Below, in pieces: positions 11,211 through 20,881 of a stretch of 64,000 nt of DNA. Every line of letters begins with the position of its first letter. Position 1 is the stretch's first letter. The translations under genes and the position numbers were made by a program. The notes beneath the pieces were generated by a model, which was not told the origin of the DNA, ran no database searches, and saw only the letters and a list, made by a program, of their open reading frames with translations. Source of the DNA: Tragulus kanchil (lineage: Eukaryota; Chordata; Mammalia; Artiodactyla; Tragulidae); the NCBI GenBank assembly GCA_022376925.1, contig JAIOJX010000002.1, forward strand, positions 37,906,501-37,970,500. The letters run 5' to 3'.

Positions 11211-11420
11211 TGGTTGTTTAGTCTCTCAGTCTCGTCCAACTCTTTGAAGCCCCATTGACTGTAGCCTGTTAGGATCCTTTGCCTGTGGGATTTCCAGGCA
11301 AGAATACTGGAGTGGGTTTCCATTCCCTTCTCTAGGGAATTTTCCTGACCCAGGGATCAAATCTGCAGCTCTTGCCTTGGCAGATGGATTCTTTACCACT
11401 GGGACTACCAGGGATGTCCT
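11211..11420 (-). mobile_element. Bov-tA SINE, copy 1
   Basis: Reverse element. GTCTCTCAGTCTCGTCCAAC, AAGAATACTGGAGTGGGTTTC, then GACTACCAGGGATGTCC. Inside duplication 3. Confidence 0.88.
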
Positions 11421-12290
11421 AGCATGTCAAATAACTCAGATCCATGTTTGAAATAAATTCTTTAGAAGTAAACAAGCTAAAGATTATCTCAATTTTGAAT
11501 TTTTCCTGTTTGTAAATTTCCAGAACAGATATCTCCATACATCCTGACATAAACGAGGTTTTGTTGTTTTAAGGGTAGTGGAAGAGATAGGGTGCCTGGA
11601 TGCTGTAGACGGGGCAAGGGGACAGTGGGAAGAAAAACTGATCACACCCTTGAGCTCAGGGTCCTGCTCTGAAGCTCAGCCCTTTTGGTTGAGCTCCCTC
11701 CCACAGACCTCTTTGCCGCCGATCAATGCTGTATGCTGTTGGTGTTGTCCTGACATCATGCTCTTCCTGACCACTTGCAGTCCAGGTTGTCCACTGTGGT
11801 GTCTGTCACCCACAGCAGGGCAGAGACCTCTAGACACTAAGCCTCCCCACACTGCCCAGGCCCAGCATGGGCCAGATCACAGTCTGTCATGATCACTGGT
11901 GGCCAAAAGCCCAGAACTGACTCTCAACGACTCTCAGCTTAAAACTCCACAGCACCAGCTCCTGTCCATGAAGACTTCAGAGCCAATATTAATAGCCAAC
12001 ACAGGAATGCTGTTTAACATAAATCTTGCTTTCTCAGATGTGATATGACTGATGTTTCCTAACAAAAATGAAATGACGACAGCATAGGATATTTCATTTT
12101 ACCAAAGCCTTGCTCAAAAAACCTAGACTAAAGCCCAGATCCAAAGAGTAAATCTGAAGTTTACTGACACTTAATTATTCATGATTAATTTTTCAGAGAC
12201 ATTTTAGATGCAAAACAGACTAATTCCAGGCTGCCTTAGATATAAGTAATGATTTTGACTGCTCATCCCCTATGATAGCATGCCAAGTTT

Positions 12291-12499
12291 ATGGTTGTTT
12301 AGTCTCTCAGTCTCGTCCAACTCTTTGAAGCCCCATTGACTGTAGCCTGTTAGGATCCTTTGCCTGTGGGATTTCCAGGCAAGAATACTGGAGTGGGTTT
12401 CCATTCCCTTCTCTAGGGAATTTTCCTGACCCAGGGATCAAATCTGCAGCTCTTGCCTTGGCAGATGGATTCTTTACCACTGGGACTACCAGGGATGTC
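12291..12499 (-). mobile_element. Bov-tA SINE, copy 2
   Basis: Second copy of the element at 11211-11420, carried by duplication 3. Confidence 0.88.
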
Positions 12500-12722
12500 C
12501 TAGCATGTCAAATAACTCAGATCCATGTTTGAAATAAATTCTTTAGAAGTAAACAAGCTAAAGATTATCTCAATTTTGAATTTTTCCTGTTTGTAAATTT
12601 CCAGAACAGATATCTCCATACATCCTGACATAAACGAGGTTTTGTTGTTTTAAGGGTAGTGGAAGAGATAGGGTGCCTGGATGCTGTAGACGGGGCAAGG
12701 GGACAGTGGGAAGAAAAAACTG

Positions 12723-13242
12723 TGAAAATACCATCAGCTGAGTAGTCTTTACTCTCAAGTACCGCACCCTTTGGTCCTCCAGAAGATAGGAACAGGAGCT
12801 AGTTTAGGATATTTGAATCTGGCACAACAAGGCCACAGATATTTTTTCAAGGGTGACTGTAGAAAGCTCCTACAGTAACCTTCTTACTCTGTATGTGAGG
12901 AAACAGGACCAATGCAGTAAAAAGAAAGCAAGAGGTACCAGAACCAGAGTTCAGGTCCCTTCCTGCAGCATCTCTGCTCACTGGGTGGTTTAGACATTTT
13001 CACTTCTGTGCACGTGGATCCCTCTCTTTGGGGAATCATGTCAAGATTTGTTGGCAAAACATGGCACTTCTGGTAAATCACATGTCTACTGTCCAGTCTC
13101 TATGTAGCACAGGCTCTGCGAATGAAATTTCAGGAACAATCTGTCTTAGGGAAAACGGGCCCAGAAAAGAAAGGACGTAGAGTAAAATGATGAATGGAAG
13201 AGATGCTTAGAGCTGAAAATTTTCAATGAAATAAGATAGTGC
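12723..13242. other. no recognised feature
   Basis: A weak MIR-like phrase (TATGTGAGGAAACAGGACC, near 12890) is too short and diverged to call. Nothing else is recognised. Confidence 0.4.
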
Positions 13243-13320
13243 TTTATTTATTTTAATTGGAATATAATTGCTTCACAATACTGTGTTAACTTCTGCTGTA
13301 CAATGACGTGTATCAGCTCT
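13243..13320 (-). mobile_element. artiodactyl L1 3' UTR fragment
   Basis: TTTTAATTGGAATATAATTGC followed by TTCTGCTGTACAATGACGTG and TATCAGCTCT is the complement of the artiodactyl L1 3' terminus. Only about 80 bp remains before a Bov-tA begins. Confidence 0.65.
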
Positions 13321-13341
13321 ATAGAAGCTGATGTGTTGCAT

Positions 13342-13557
13342 GTGAGACTGTTAGTCACTCAGTTGTATCTGACTATTTGTGACCCCATGGACTGTAGTCC
13401 ACCAGGCTCTTCTGCCCATGAGATTCTCCAGGCAAGAATACTCAAGTGGGCTGCCATTTCCTTCTCCAGGGGGTCTTCCAGACCCAGGGATCAAACCTAC
13501 ATCTCCTGCGTCTCCTGCGATGCAAGCAGATTCTTTACCGCTGATCTAGGGAAGCCC
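13342..13557 (-). mobile_element. Bov-tA SINE
   Basis: Reverse element. GTCACTCAGTTGTATCTGAC, GCAAGAATACTCAAGTGGG, ending CTGATCTAGGGAAGCCCC. Confidence 0.9.
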
Positions 13558-13739
13558 CAAGCTGGTACTTTAAACAAACCAAATTTTGGAGAAATCTGAG
13601 GAGTTAAACACAGACCACCATCCACCACTGACTCAGGTCTTCCTGAAACAATCTTTTCATCTGAGAGGCTGGTTATGGATTTAATTGAGCAAGTACCTCT
13701 CATGCATCAGGAAGAGAAAGAGAAGTCTTTAATAATTAC

Positions 13740-15922
13740 AAGCAAATGTAATCAATCCCCAGCAGTTTTAACAAAGGCTAGAGTCACTTCCAGCTCTCTC
13801 CTCCCCCTCCAGCAGCCTTAGATTGAAGCCATGGAAAGTAGATGTTTATTAAAAGCTTCTCAGCCAGCAGTTCCTTTCAATTAGAAGTCCCCTTACGATC
13901 TGATATCCTTCTGTTATTTCCTGAAGAACCATTTCAGCAGCAATCTGCACTTAATATTGAATTTGCACCAGAGCAATTCATTAGATACAAAGAGCAGAAT
14001 TCCTTATGCTTCCATCCTTTGAGCTCAGTCTAAACCACAGTACCTGAGTCGCCTCGACTGAGTACACTCGAAGGCTGAAGTGAAGCACAGGTGGAGGGGA
14101 GCCGTGCCAAAGGGACCCATGGGGAGGATAACCTGAGCGTGCAGACAGGAAGGGCAGGTGAGGGCAGGCGCACGGCAGGGACGGGTGGTGCAGGACCAGG
14201 GCAGGGGGCACAAAGAAGAGAATCGAAGGGTTAATTCAAGCCGGTTAGCTCCAATTGGGCAGCAGAGCCTTGTAAACCATCTTTCCAAACCAAAGGCAAC
14301 AGGATTGTCTTTGAACACCCTCTCTAAACGAGACATCTCCTCAGCAGTGTTTCTGTTTTAAATAGATTTGTGCTGTAATCAACTTTGAAGAAGGAGTTGA
14401 TCTAGGCAAATCATGATTTTAAGCCCGAATCTAAGCCATGTGCTGTGCTGTAGACACATGTCAAAAACTGCGGGCCAAGGGCTGTAGGATGGACCTGAGG
14501 TGGCCACAGCTTGTGTGTGACTGTCCCCTTCTTTATATAACCTGGGATTCAGTGCCATTGGTCACAGAAGTCAGGATAGGAAAGGTTCAGTGTTCAGGTG
14601 AGGAACTTCTTTCAACAAAAAGAAGAGAAAATGCATGAAAACGTGCTTTAGAAATTGTAAAAATTTAGCCTGAGCTAGCACTGTTATTTTGGAAGGAGTC
14701 TGCATAAAGTAGTTTCTCTGAAAGTCTGCAGATTCTTATGTTTTAAAGCTGCCATTGATTCAAACAGTCACTTGGAATGACTTCTTGACTTTCAAGCAGT
14801 TTGTTTTGGTTTCATGCAGCCCACGAAACCATGTCGAAGGGGTTTAAAAGCAAATGTAATCAATCCCCAGCAGTTTTAACAAAGGCTAGAGTCACTTCCA
14901 GCTCTCCTCCTCCAGCAGCCTTAGATTGAAGCCATGGAAAGTAGATGTTTATTAAAAGCTTCTCAGCCAGCAGTTCCTTTCAATTAGAAGTCCCTTACGA
15001 TCTGATATCCTTCTGCTATTTCCTGAAGAACCATTTCAGCAGCAATCTGCACTTAATATTGAATTTGCACCAGAGCAATTCATTAGATACAAAGAGCAGA
15101 ATTCCTTATGCTTCCATCCTTTGAGCTCAGTATAAACCACAGTACCTGAGTCGCCTCGACTGAGTACACTCGAAGGCTGAAGTGAAGCACAGGTGGAGGG
15201 GAGCCGTGCCAAAAGGACCCATGGGGAGGATAACCTGAGCGTGCAGACAGGAAGGGCAGGTGAGGGCAGGCGCACGGCAGGGACGGGTGGTGCAGGACCA
15301 GGGCAGGGGGCACAAAGAAGAGAATCGAAGGGTTAATTCAAGCCGGTTAGCTCCAATTGGGCAGCAGAGCCTTGTAAACCATCTTTCCAAACCAAAGGCA
15401 ACAGGATTGTCTTTGAACACCCTCTCTAAACGAGACATCTCCTCAGCAGTGTTTCTGTTTTAAATAGATTTGTGCTGTAATCAACTTTGAAGAAGGAGTT
15501 GATCAAGGCGAATCATGATTTTAAGCCCGAATCTAAGCCATGTGCTGTGCTGTAGACACATGTCAAAAACTGCGGGCCAAGGGCTGTAGGATGGACCTGA
15601 GGTGGCCACAGCTTGTGTGTGACTGTCCCCTTCTTTATATAACCTGGGATTCAGTGCCATTGGTCACAGAAGTCAGGATAGGAAAGGTTCAGTGTTCAGG
15701 TGAGGAACTTCTTTCAACAAAAAGAAGAGAAAATGCATGAAAACGTGCTTTAGAAATTGTAAAAATTTAGCCTGAGCTAGCACTGTTATTTTGGAAGGAG
15801 TCTGCATAAAGTAGTTTCTCTGAAAGTCTGCAGATTCTTATGTTTTAAAGCTGCCATTGATTCAAACAGTCACTTGGAATGACTTCTTGACTTTCAAGCA
15901 GTTTGTTTTGGTTTCATGCAGC
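13740..15922 (+). repeat. tandem duplication 4 (13740-14820 / 14848-15922)
   Basis: Direct copies of about 1.08 kb with 27 bases of filler. The filler (CCACGAAACCATGTC...) resembles a mutated form of the sequence after copy two (CTACGAGCCACGGTCT...). Differences include CTCTCTCCTCCCCCTCC against CTCTCCTCCTCC and CTAGGCAAATC against CAAGGCGAATC. No interspersed repeat is recognised inside the unit; a GC-richer patch with minus-strand open frames (about 100 codons) lies at 14025-14336 and again at 15127-15438. Confidence 0.97.
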
Positions 15923-16071
15923 TACGAGCCACGGTCTAACATCTGAGGATGGCAGGGACTTCATAAGCCTCATCAATGAGTTTCTTGCTTTTAATTCAAA
16001 TCACAGTAAACCACAATGGTCCACCCACTGTCTTAAGCTTTTCAAAGATGCTAATAGTGTGCCTTACTGAG

Positions 16072-16192
16072 GTTTGGTGGCACAAGTGGTAAAGAACCAG
16101 TCTGCCAATGCAGGAGATATAAGAGATGTAGATTTGATCCCTGGGTTGGGAAGATCCCCTGGAGAAGGATATGACAACCCACTCCAGTGTTT
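16072..16192 (+). mobile_element. Bov-tA SINE, 5' part
   Basis: Forward head (GGTTTGGTGGCACAAGTGG) through CACTCCAGTGTTT, where it is broken by two CHR elements. The sequence after them does not clearly resume the SINE. Confidence 0.85.
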
Positions 16193-16514
16193 ATTTATTT
16201 ATTTTATTTTTTCTTACACTTTCTGGGGGGGTGTTGGGAAGGGAGGGGGCGGGTGGGCTACTTCTATTGGTCTTTCATTTGTCTATTTTTCACCCATCTT
16301 TGTTCTTTGGCTCCTGTGGGCCTCCCATCGCAGTGGCCTCTGTTGTCGCAGAGCACTGGCTCTGGGCGCATGAGCTCCAGAGCTCCGGCTAGGTAATTGG
16401 ACACATCAGTCCAGCTGCTCCGTGGCATGTGGGATCTTCCCAGGCCAGGGATCAAACCGGCGCCCCTTGCACTGCAAGGCGGTGTCCTTACCCACTGGAA
16501 CACCAGGGAAGCCC
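16193..16514 (-). mobile_element. CHR-type SINE (first of two)
   Basis: Reverse element with a TTTATTTATTT tail, a G-rich stretch at 16225-16260, CTCTGGGCGCATGAGCTCC, GTGGGATCTTCCCAGGCCAG and closing ACACCAGGGAAGCCC. The G-rich stretch is unusual for the family. Confidence 0.85.
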
Positions 16515-16516
16515 TA

Positions 16517-16786
16517 TTTATTTATTTTTGCCTCTAAGCCATCGTTCATTTATTGTCATCCATCTTTTTTTTTTTTTTTATTCTTTGGCCTGTGTGGGTC
16601 TCCCATTGCAGTGACCTCTCTCATTGCAGGGCACCAGCTCTGGGTGCATGTGTTCCAGAGTGCTTGTAATTGGACACACCAGCCCAGCTGCTCTGCAGCA
16701 TGTGGGATCTTCCCGGGTCAGGGGTGGAATTGGTGCTCCTTGCTCTGCAAGGTGGACTCTTTACCCACTGGACCACCAGGGAAGCC
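16517..16786 (-). mobile_element. CHR-type SINE (second of two)
   Basis: Reverse element directly following the first and in the same orientation. It has a T15-like run, CCTGTGTGGGTCTCCCATTG, GGGATCTTCCCGGGTCAGG and ACCACCAGGGAAGCC. TCCAGTGTTT occurs on both outer sides of the pair (16183-16192 and 16788-16797). Confidence 0.88.
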
Positions 16787-17125
16787 ATCCAGTGTTTCTT
16801 CACATTCCTCAAGGTGCATGTATAGCCGCTTTCTTCACAGAATACTGGTTAAGCACATCATTGGGATTTTCTGGACTGAAGAAGCATAATGGTGCAGTTT
16901 TGTAAAATCAACAGTTCTTCCTGTTTGAATGGGCTCTAGTACCTTCTGGGAATGACTCAGTTCAAAGAGGTGGTGACCAACAGCCAGACCATCCAGAGGT
17001 GTCCCTTGGAGAGCAGGGAAGTTGTCATTGCAAAGCTCTGTTTATTTGGAAACACTGCTCAGAAAATGTTCCTCATCTGCACTGATGAAGGCTGGACAGG
17101 AAACTCAACTTTTTACTCAAAAAAG

Positions 17126-17160
17126 TACGGTCCAATGCCCATTGACAACATTGGACCGTA
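17126..17160. repeat. 12-bp perfect inverted repeat, 11-base loop, copy 1
   Basis: TACGGTCCAATG at 17126-17137 and its exact reverse complement CATTGGACCGTA at 17149-17160, separated by CCCATTGACAA. It could form a hairpin or be a palindromic binding site. No function is known to me. Confidence 0.9.
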
Positions 17161-17689
17161 AATTCCCAGCATTTAGCATCTGGCTTACTCACCTCTGTGT
17201 CCTTGAAACCCAGCACAGAGCTGGGTCCACGATAGCTGGCCCATGCACACGTTCTAAGCTAACTGCTAATACAATTAGTACCTGCCACTTGAAATAGGTC
17301 TCTGCATCCCATTCCACTCAGGTATTAAGTGGACACCTTGCTCTAACCTGGAATTGCTTTTTCAGTAGCACACTCAGGAAGTGCATCTTTAGTCTCAAAG
17401 CTTGTTAGTAATGACGAGGATGCTGTAAGATCACCTAGGTCAGGAATGGCAAAGGCTGGACTTTCTGCTTTCTCTCTCCTCTCCTGTGCCAGTGGCCACC
17501 CTTACTTGTCCAAGCAGCCCTCCCTGGAGAAGAACCCACCTTCCCTCCTTGATCTATTGATAGTCTAGCTATCCTCACCATGCTATGGATGCAAAAATGA
17601 GGTTCTGAGCAAACTCTGTCAGTGGTTGGGTCAGAGAAGAGGGGTTAGCTCCTAGACTTCAGTAGATTTGTAATCATTGTCTCTCGCTT

Positions 17690-17713
17690 TCTCTCTCTCT
17701 CTCTCTCTCTCTC
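17690..17713. repeat. (TC)n microsatellite, copy 1
   Basis: Uninterrupted TC run; slightly shorter in the second copy (about 18809-18831), a length difference typical of allelic or sequencing variation. Confidence 0.9.
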
Positions 17714-18238
17714 CATCTGTCAAATCTTTTCTCTTGTTGTTTCTGGGGAAAAGAGCAGGAACCTAAAAACATAGGAAAAGGCAAAGTTTGTAAAAGTACA
17801 CATTTTCTTATTTATTTTCTTCTATTATCATGAGCAACATGAGAGAAAATTAACCTAAAGATTCTGGGAAAAAAGTGGAAGCTTGAACTTATTTTTAACT
17901 GTGCCTTAATATCATTTCATAACCACAATCCTGGTGGCATACTCACTGGCATATAAAAATACCTTTTTGCATGGAGAGGTTTTCTGGACTGAAGAAGCAT
18001 AATGGTGCAGTTTTGTAAAATCAACAGTTCTTCCTGTTTGAATGGGCTCTAGTACCTTCTGGGAATGACTCAGTTCAAAGAGGTGGTGACCAACAGCCAG
18101 ACCATCCAGAGGTGTCCCTTGGAGAGCAGGGAAGTTGTCATTGCAAAGCTCTGTTTATTTGGAAACACTGCTCAGAAAATGTTCCTCATCTGCACTGATC
18201 AAGGCTGGACAGGAAACTCAACTTTTTACTCAAAAAAG

Positions 18239-18273
18239 TACGGTCCAATGCCCATTGACAACATTGGACCGTA
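18239..18273. repeat. 12-bp perfect inverted repeat, copy 2
   Basis: Same arms and loop as at 17126-17160, unchanged in the second copy of duplication 5. Confidence 0.9.
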
Positions 18274-18808
18274 AACTCCCAGCATTTAGCATCTGGCTTA
18301 CTCACCTCTGTGTCCTTGAAACCCAGCACAGAGCTGGGTCCACGATAGCTGGCCCATGCACACGTTCTAAGCTAACTGCTAATACAATTAGTACCTGCCA
18401 CTTGAAATAGGTCTCTGCATCCCATTCCACTCAGGTATTAAGTGGACACCTTGCTCTAACCTGGAATTGCTTTTTCAGTAGCACACTCAGGAAGTGCATC
18501 TTTAGTCTCAAAGCTTGTTAGTAATGACGAAGATGCTGTAAGATCACCTAGGTCAGGAATGGCAAAGGCTGGACTTTCTGCTTTCTCTCTCCTCTCCTGT
18601 GCCGGTGGCCACCCTTACTTGTCCAAGCAGCCCTCCCTGGAGAAGAACCCACCTTCCCTCCTTGATCTATTGATAGTCTAGCTATCCTCACCATGCTATG
18701 GATGCAAAAATGAGGTTCAGAATCTGAGCAAACTCTGTCAGTGGTTGGGTCAGAGAAGAGGGGTTAGCTCCTAGACTTCAGTAGATTTGTAATCATTGTC
18801 TCTCGCTT

Positions 18809-18831
18809 TCTCTCTCTCTCTCTCTCTCTCC
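18809..18831. repeat. (TC)n microsatellite, copy 2
   Basis: Second copy of the run at 17690-17713, a few bases shorter. Confidence 0.85.
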
Positions 18832-19592
18832 ATCTGTCAAATCTTTTCTCTTGTTGTTTCTGGGGAAAAGAGCAGGAACCTAAAAACATAGGAAAAGGCA
18901 AAGTTTGTAAAAGTACACATTTTCTTATTTATTTTCTTCTATTATCATGAGCAACATGAGAGAAAATTAACCTAAAGATTCTGGGAAAAAAGTGGAAGCT
19001 TGAACTTATTTTTAACTGTGCCTTAATATCATTTCATAACCACAATCCTGGTGGCATACTCACTGGCATATAAAAATACCTTTCTTTGGCATGGAGAGGT
19101 TTGACTATATATGATTTTACCATGCTCATTGTATCTAAGAAATAATAATACTTAGTAGTAGTAGTAACAGTACTTTAAAGGCAGAGTAATGTTGTTGTTT
19201 AGAATAGCCATGGCCCAGGATATCCTTGGCCCAAGAAGACCTATTACAACTATCAGGTTTCCTGGGGTCAGAACCAGCTTCCCTGGGACTGGGATGTCAT
19301 TGATTTATTCTAGTAAAGGGAAAACATCCCTGACCTAAATTCAGGGTGTCTGGCTGCCAGCTTTTGCCACAAGTCTGGCTCCAAAGTTGACTCAACATTT
19401 TAAAATCTCAATTTCTATCATAACTGGGTTTGCCAAGTTCACCAGTTGGCCAAGGTCTTAGAAGGATTTTTAACCAAAGGGTGGACTTTCCATCTGCTGT
19501 TGGCTGAATCCTGAACCCACTGCTGCTCTGCAGCTGCTTCTCCTTCCCTGACTGAGGAACTCACCGCGTCTAGAGTTCACTTAGAAAGCACA

Positions 19593-19796
19593 GGGGCATC
19601 CCTGGTGGCTCAGACGGTAAAGAATCTGCCTGTAATGCTGAGGTTCAGGTTTGATCCCTGGGTTTGGAAGATTCCCAGGAAAAGGGTATGACTACCCACT
19701 CCAGTATTCTTGCCTGGAGAATCCCATGGATGAGGAGCCTGGCAGGCTACAGTCCACGGGGTGGTGAAAAGTCAGACACAACTGAGTGACTAGCAT
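19593..19796 (+). mobile_element. Bov-tA SINE
   Basis: Forward element with a canonical head (GGGGCATCCCTGGTGGCTCA), core AGTATTCTTGCCTGGAGAAT and tail AGTCAGACACAACTGAGTG. Confidence 0.92.
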
Positions 19797-20089
19797 AAAA
19801 CACAAGTTAATGTTTTTTGGTGGTGGCTACTGGAAGGATGGAATACTGTAGACATGCAGGGTTGCCAGCACTAGGCCAGACTTGCTCAGAACTTGGGAGA
19901 AAAACTGAGCACAACCCCTCATCTCTATGCTAATTAGTCATTCTGTACTGATGGGTTTCCCAGAGGAACGCTATTCTCAGTCAGGAGCCCCAATGCTCAG
20001 AAGATCTAAATGGCGATCCTCTCCTACTCAAAGTGTGGGAGGCAGCAGGTGGCTCTAGCAGCTCCGAGTTACTCTTTGCTTCCTTTTTC

Positions 20090-20159
20090 TAAATATATTG
20101 GGGTACAGTTGATTTACAGTGTTGTGTTTCAGGGGTATACAGCAAGGTGAACAGTTATA

Positions 20160-20195
<36 letters not shown>

Positions 20196-20322
20196 ATATA
20201 TATATATAATATATAGGCACACACACTCTTTTACATTCTTCTCCCATATAGACCATTATACAGTATTGAGTACAGTTCCCTATGGTATACAGTAGGCCCT
20301 TACTGGTTATCTACTTCATATA
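20090..20322 (-). mobile_element. artiodactyl L1 3' UTR fragment, reverse
   Basis: TTGATTTACAGTGTTGTGTT, a TATATA/CACACA tract, ACAGTATTGAGTACAGTTCC and TATACAGTAGGCCCTTACTG are in the order of the complement of an artiodactyl L1 3' UTR. Confidence 0.7.
20156..20226. repeat. compound (TA)n(CA)n(TA)n microsatellite
   Basis: Alternating TA runs surround a (CA) block, inside the L1 3' UTR fragment. Confidence 0.9.
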
Positions 20323-20542
20323 TGCTGCTGCTGCTAAGTCGCTTCAGTTGTTTCCGATTCTCTGTGACCTCCATGGACGGTAGCCTGCCAGACTCCTCTG
20401 ACCACGGGATCCTTCAGGCAAGAATACTGGAGTGGGTTGCCCTCCTCCAGAGGATTTTCCTGACCTGGGGATTGAACCTTCATCTCTTACATCTCCTGCA
20501 TTGTCAGGTGGGTCCTTTACCACTAACGCCACCTGGGAAGCC
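20323..20542 (-). mobile_element. Bov-tA/Bov-A SINE
   Basis: Reverse element beginning GCTGCTGCTGCTAAGTCGC, with GCAAGAATACTGGAGTGGG, closing CGCCACCTGGGAAGCC. It separates two oppositely oriented L1 ends. Confidence 0.9.
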
Positions 20543-20555
20543 AATACATACACCA

Positions 20556-20722
20556 TTATGGATAGGATAACTAAAGAAAACCTATTGTACAGCACAGGGA
20601 ACTCTACCTAGTGCTCTATGGTGACCTAAATGGGAAGGAAATTCACGGAAGAGGGTATGGCTGACTCAGTTTTCTGTAAATCAAAAGTTAACACAACATT
20701 ATAAAACTATCCTCTAATTTTT
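20556..20722 (+). mobile_element. artiodactyl L1 3' end, forward
   Basis: GATAACTAAAGAAAACCTAT, TTGTACAGCACAGGGAACTC, AGGGTATGGCTGACTCAG and TAACACAACATTATAAAACT match the forward L1 3' terminus, followed by a T-rich run. Confidence 0.7.
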
Positions 20723-20881
20723 CTTTTTTTTTTTAGCCAACCAGCACTCCCTTCATTTTAGCCATTGCTCTAATAGTGTCCTCAGAATGGGTCAGACATG
20801 AAGCTTGTGCAAATCTATGTTGTAGTTCTTTGCCAAATACTGCTTACCCTACCCTAAAACATTCCTCCTACTCATGACAGG

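Larger units (their letters stand above)
10566..12722 (+). repeat. tandem duplication 3 (10566-11640 / 11645-12722)
   Basis: Direct copies of a 1.08-kb unit with a 4-base ATCA insertion or microhomology at the junction. Differences are mainly A-run lengths (AACAAAATG/AACAAAAATG, and the AGAAAAACTG run) and ACAACATG/ACATCATG. Each unit contains one reverse Bov-tA. The Cys/Pro-rich 80- and 104-codon open frames at 10571 and 11578 are duplicates of each other and not recognised. Confidence 0.97.
16867..19102 (+). repeat. tandem duplication 5 (16867-17979 / 17980-19102)
   Basis: Direct copies of about 1.12 kb meeting at a TTT microhomology with no filler. Copies differ in the (TC)n length, a GAATCT insertion in copy two near 18721, TTTTTGCATGG against TTTCTTTGGCATGG and several substitutions. 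Each unit has a 12-bp perfect inverted repeat and a weak L2-like phrase (CACCTCTGTGTCCTTGAAAC ... CAGAGCTGGGT). Confidence 0.97.

Noticed and set aside
12880..12960. MIR-like phrase (GAGGAAACAGGACC)
   Set aside because: Too short and diverged to call.
16422..16889. 155-codon open frame
   Set aside because: It runs through two CHR SINEs; translated repeat.
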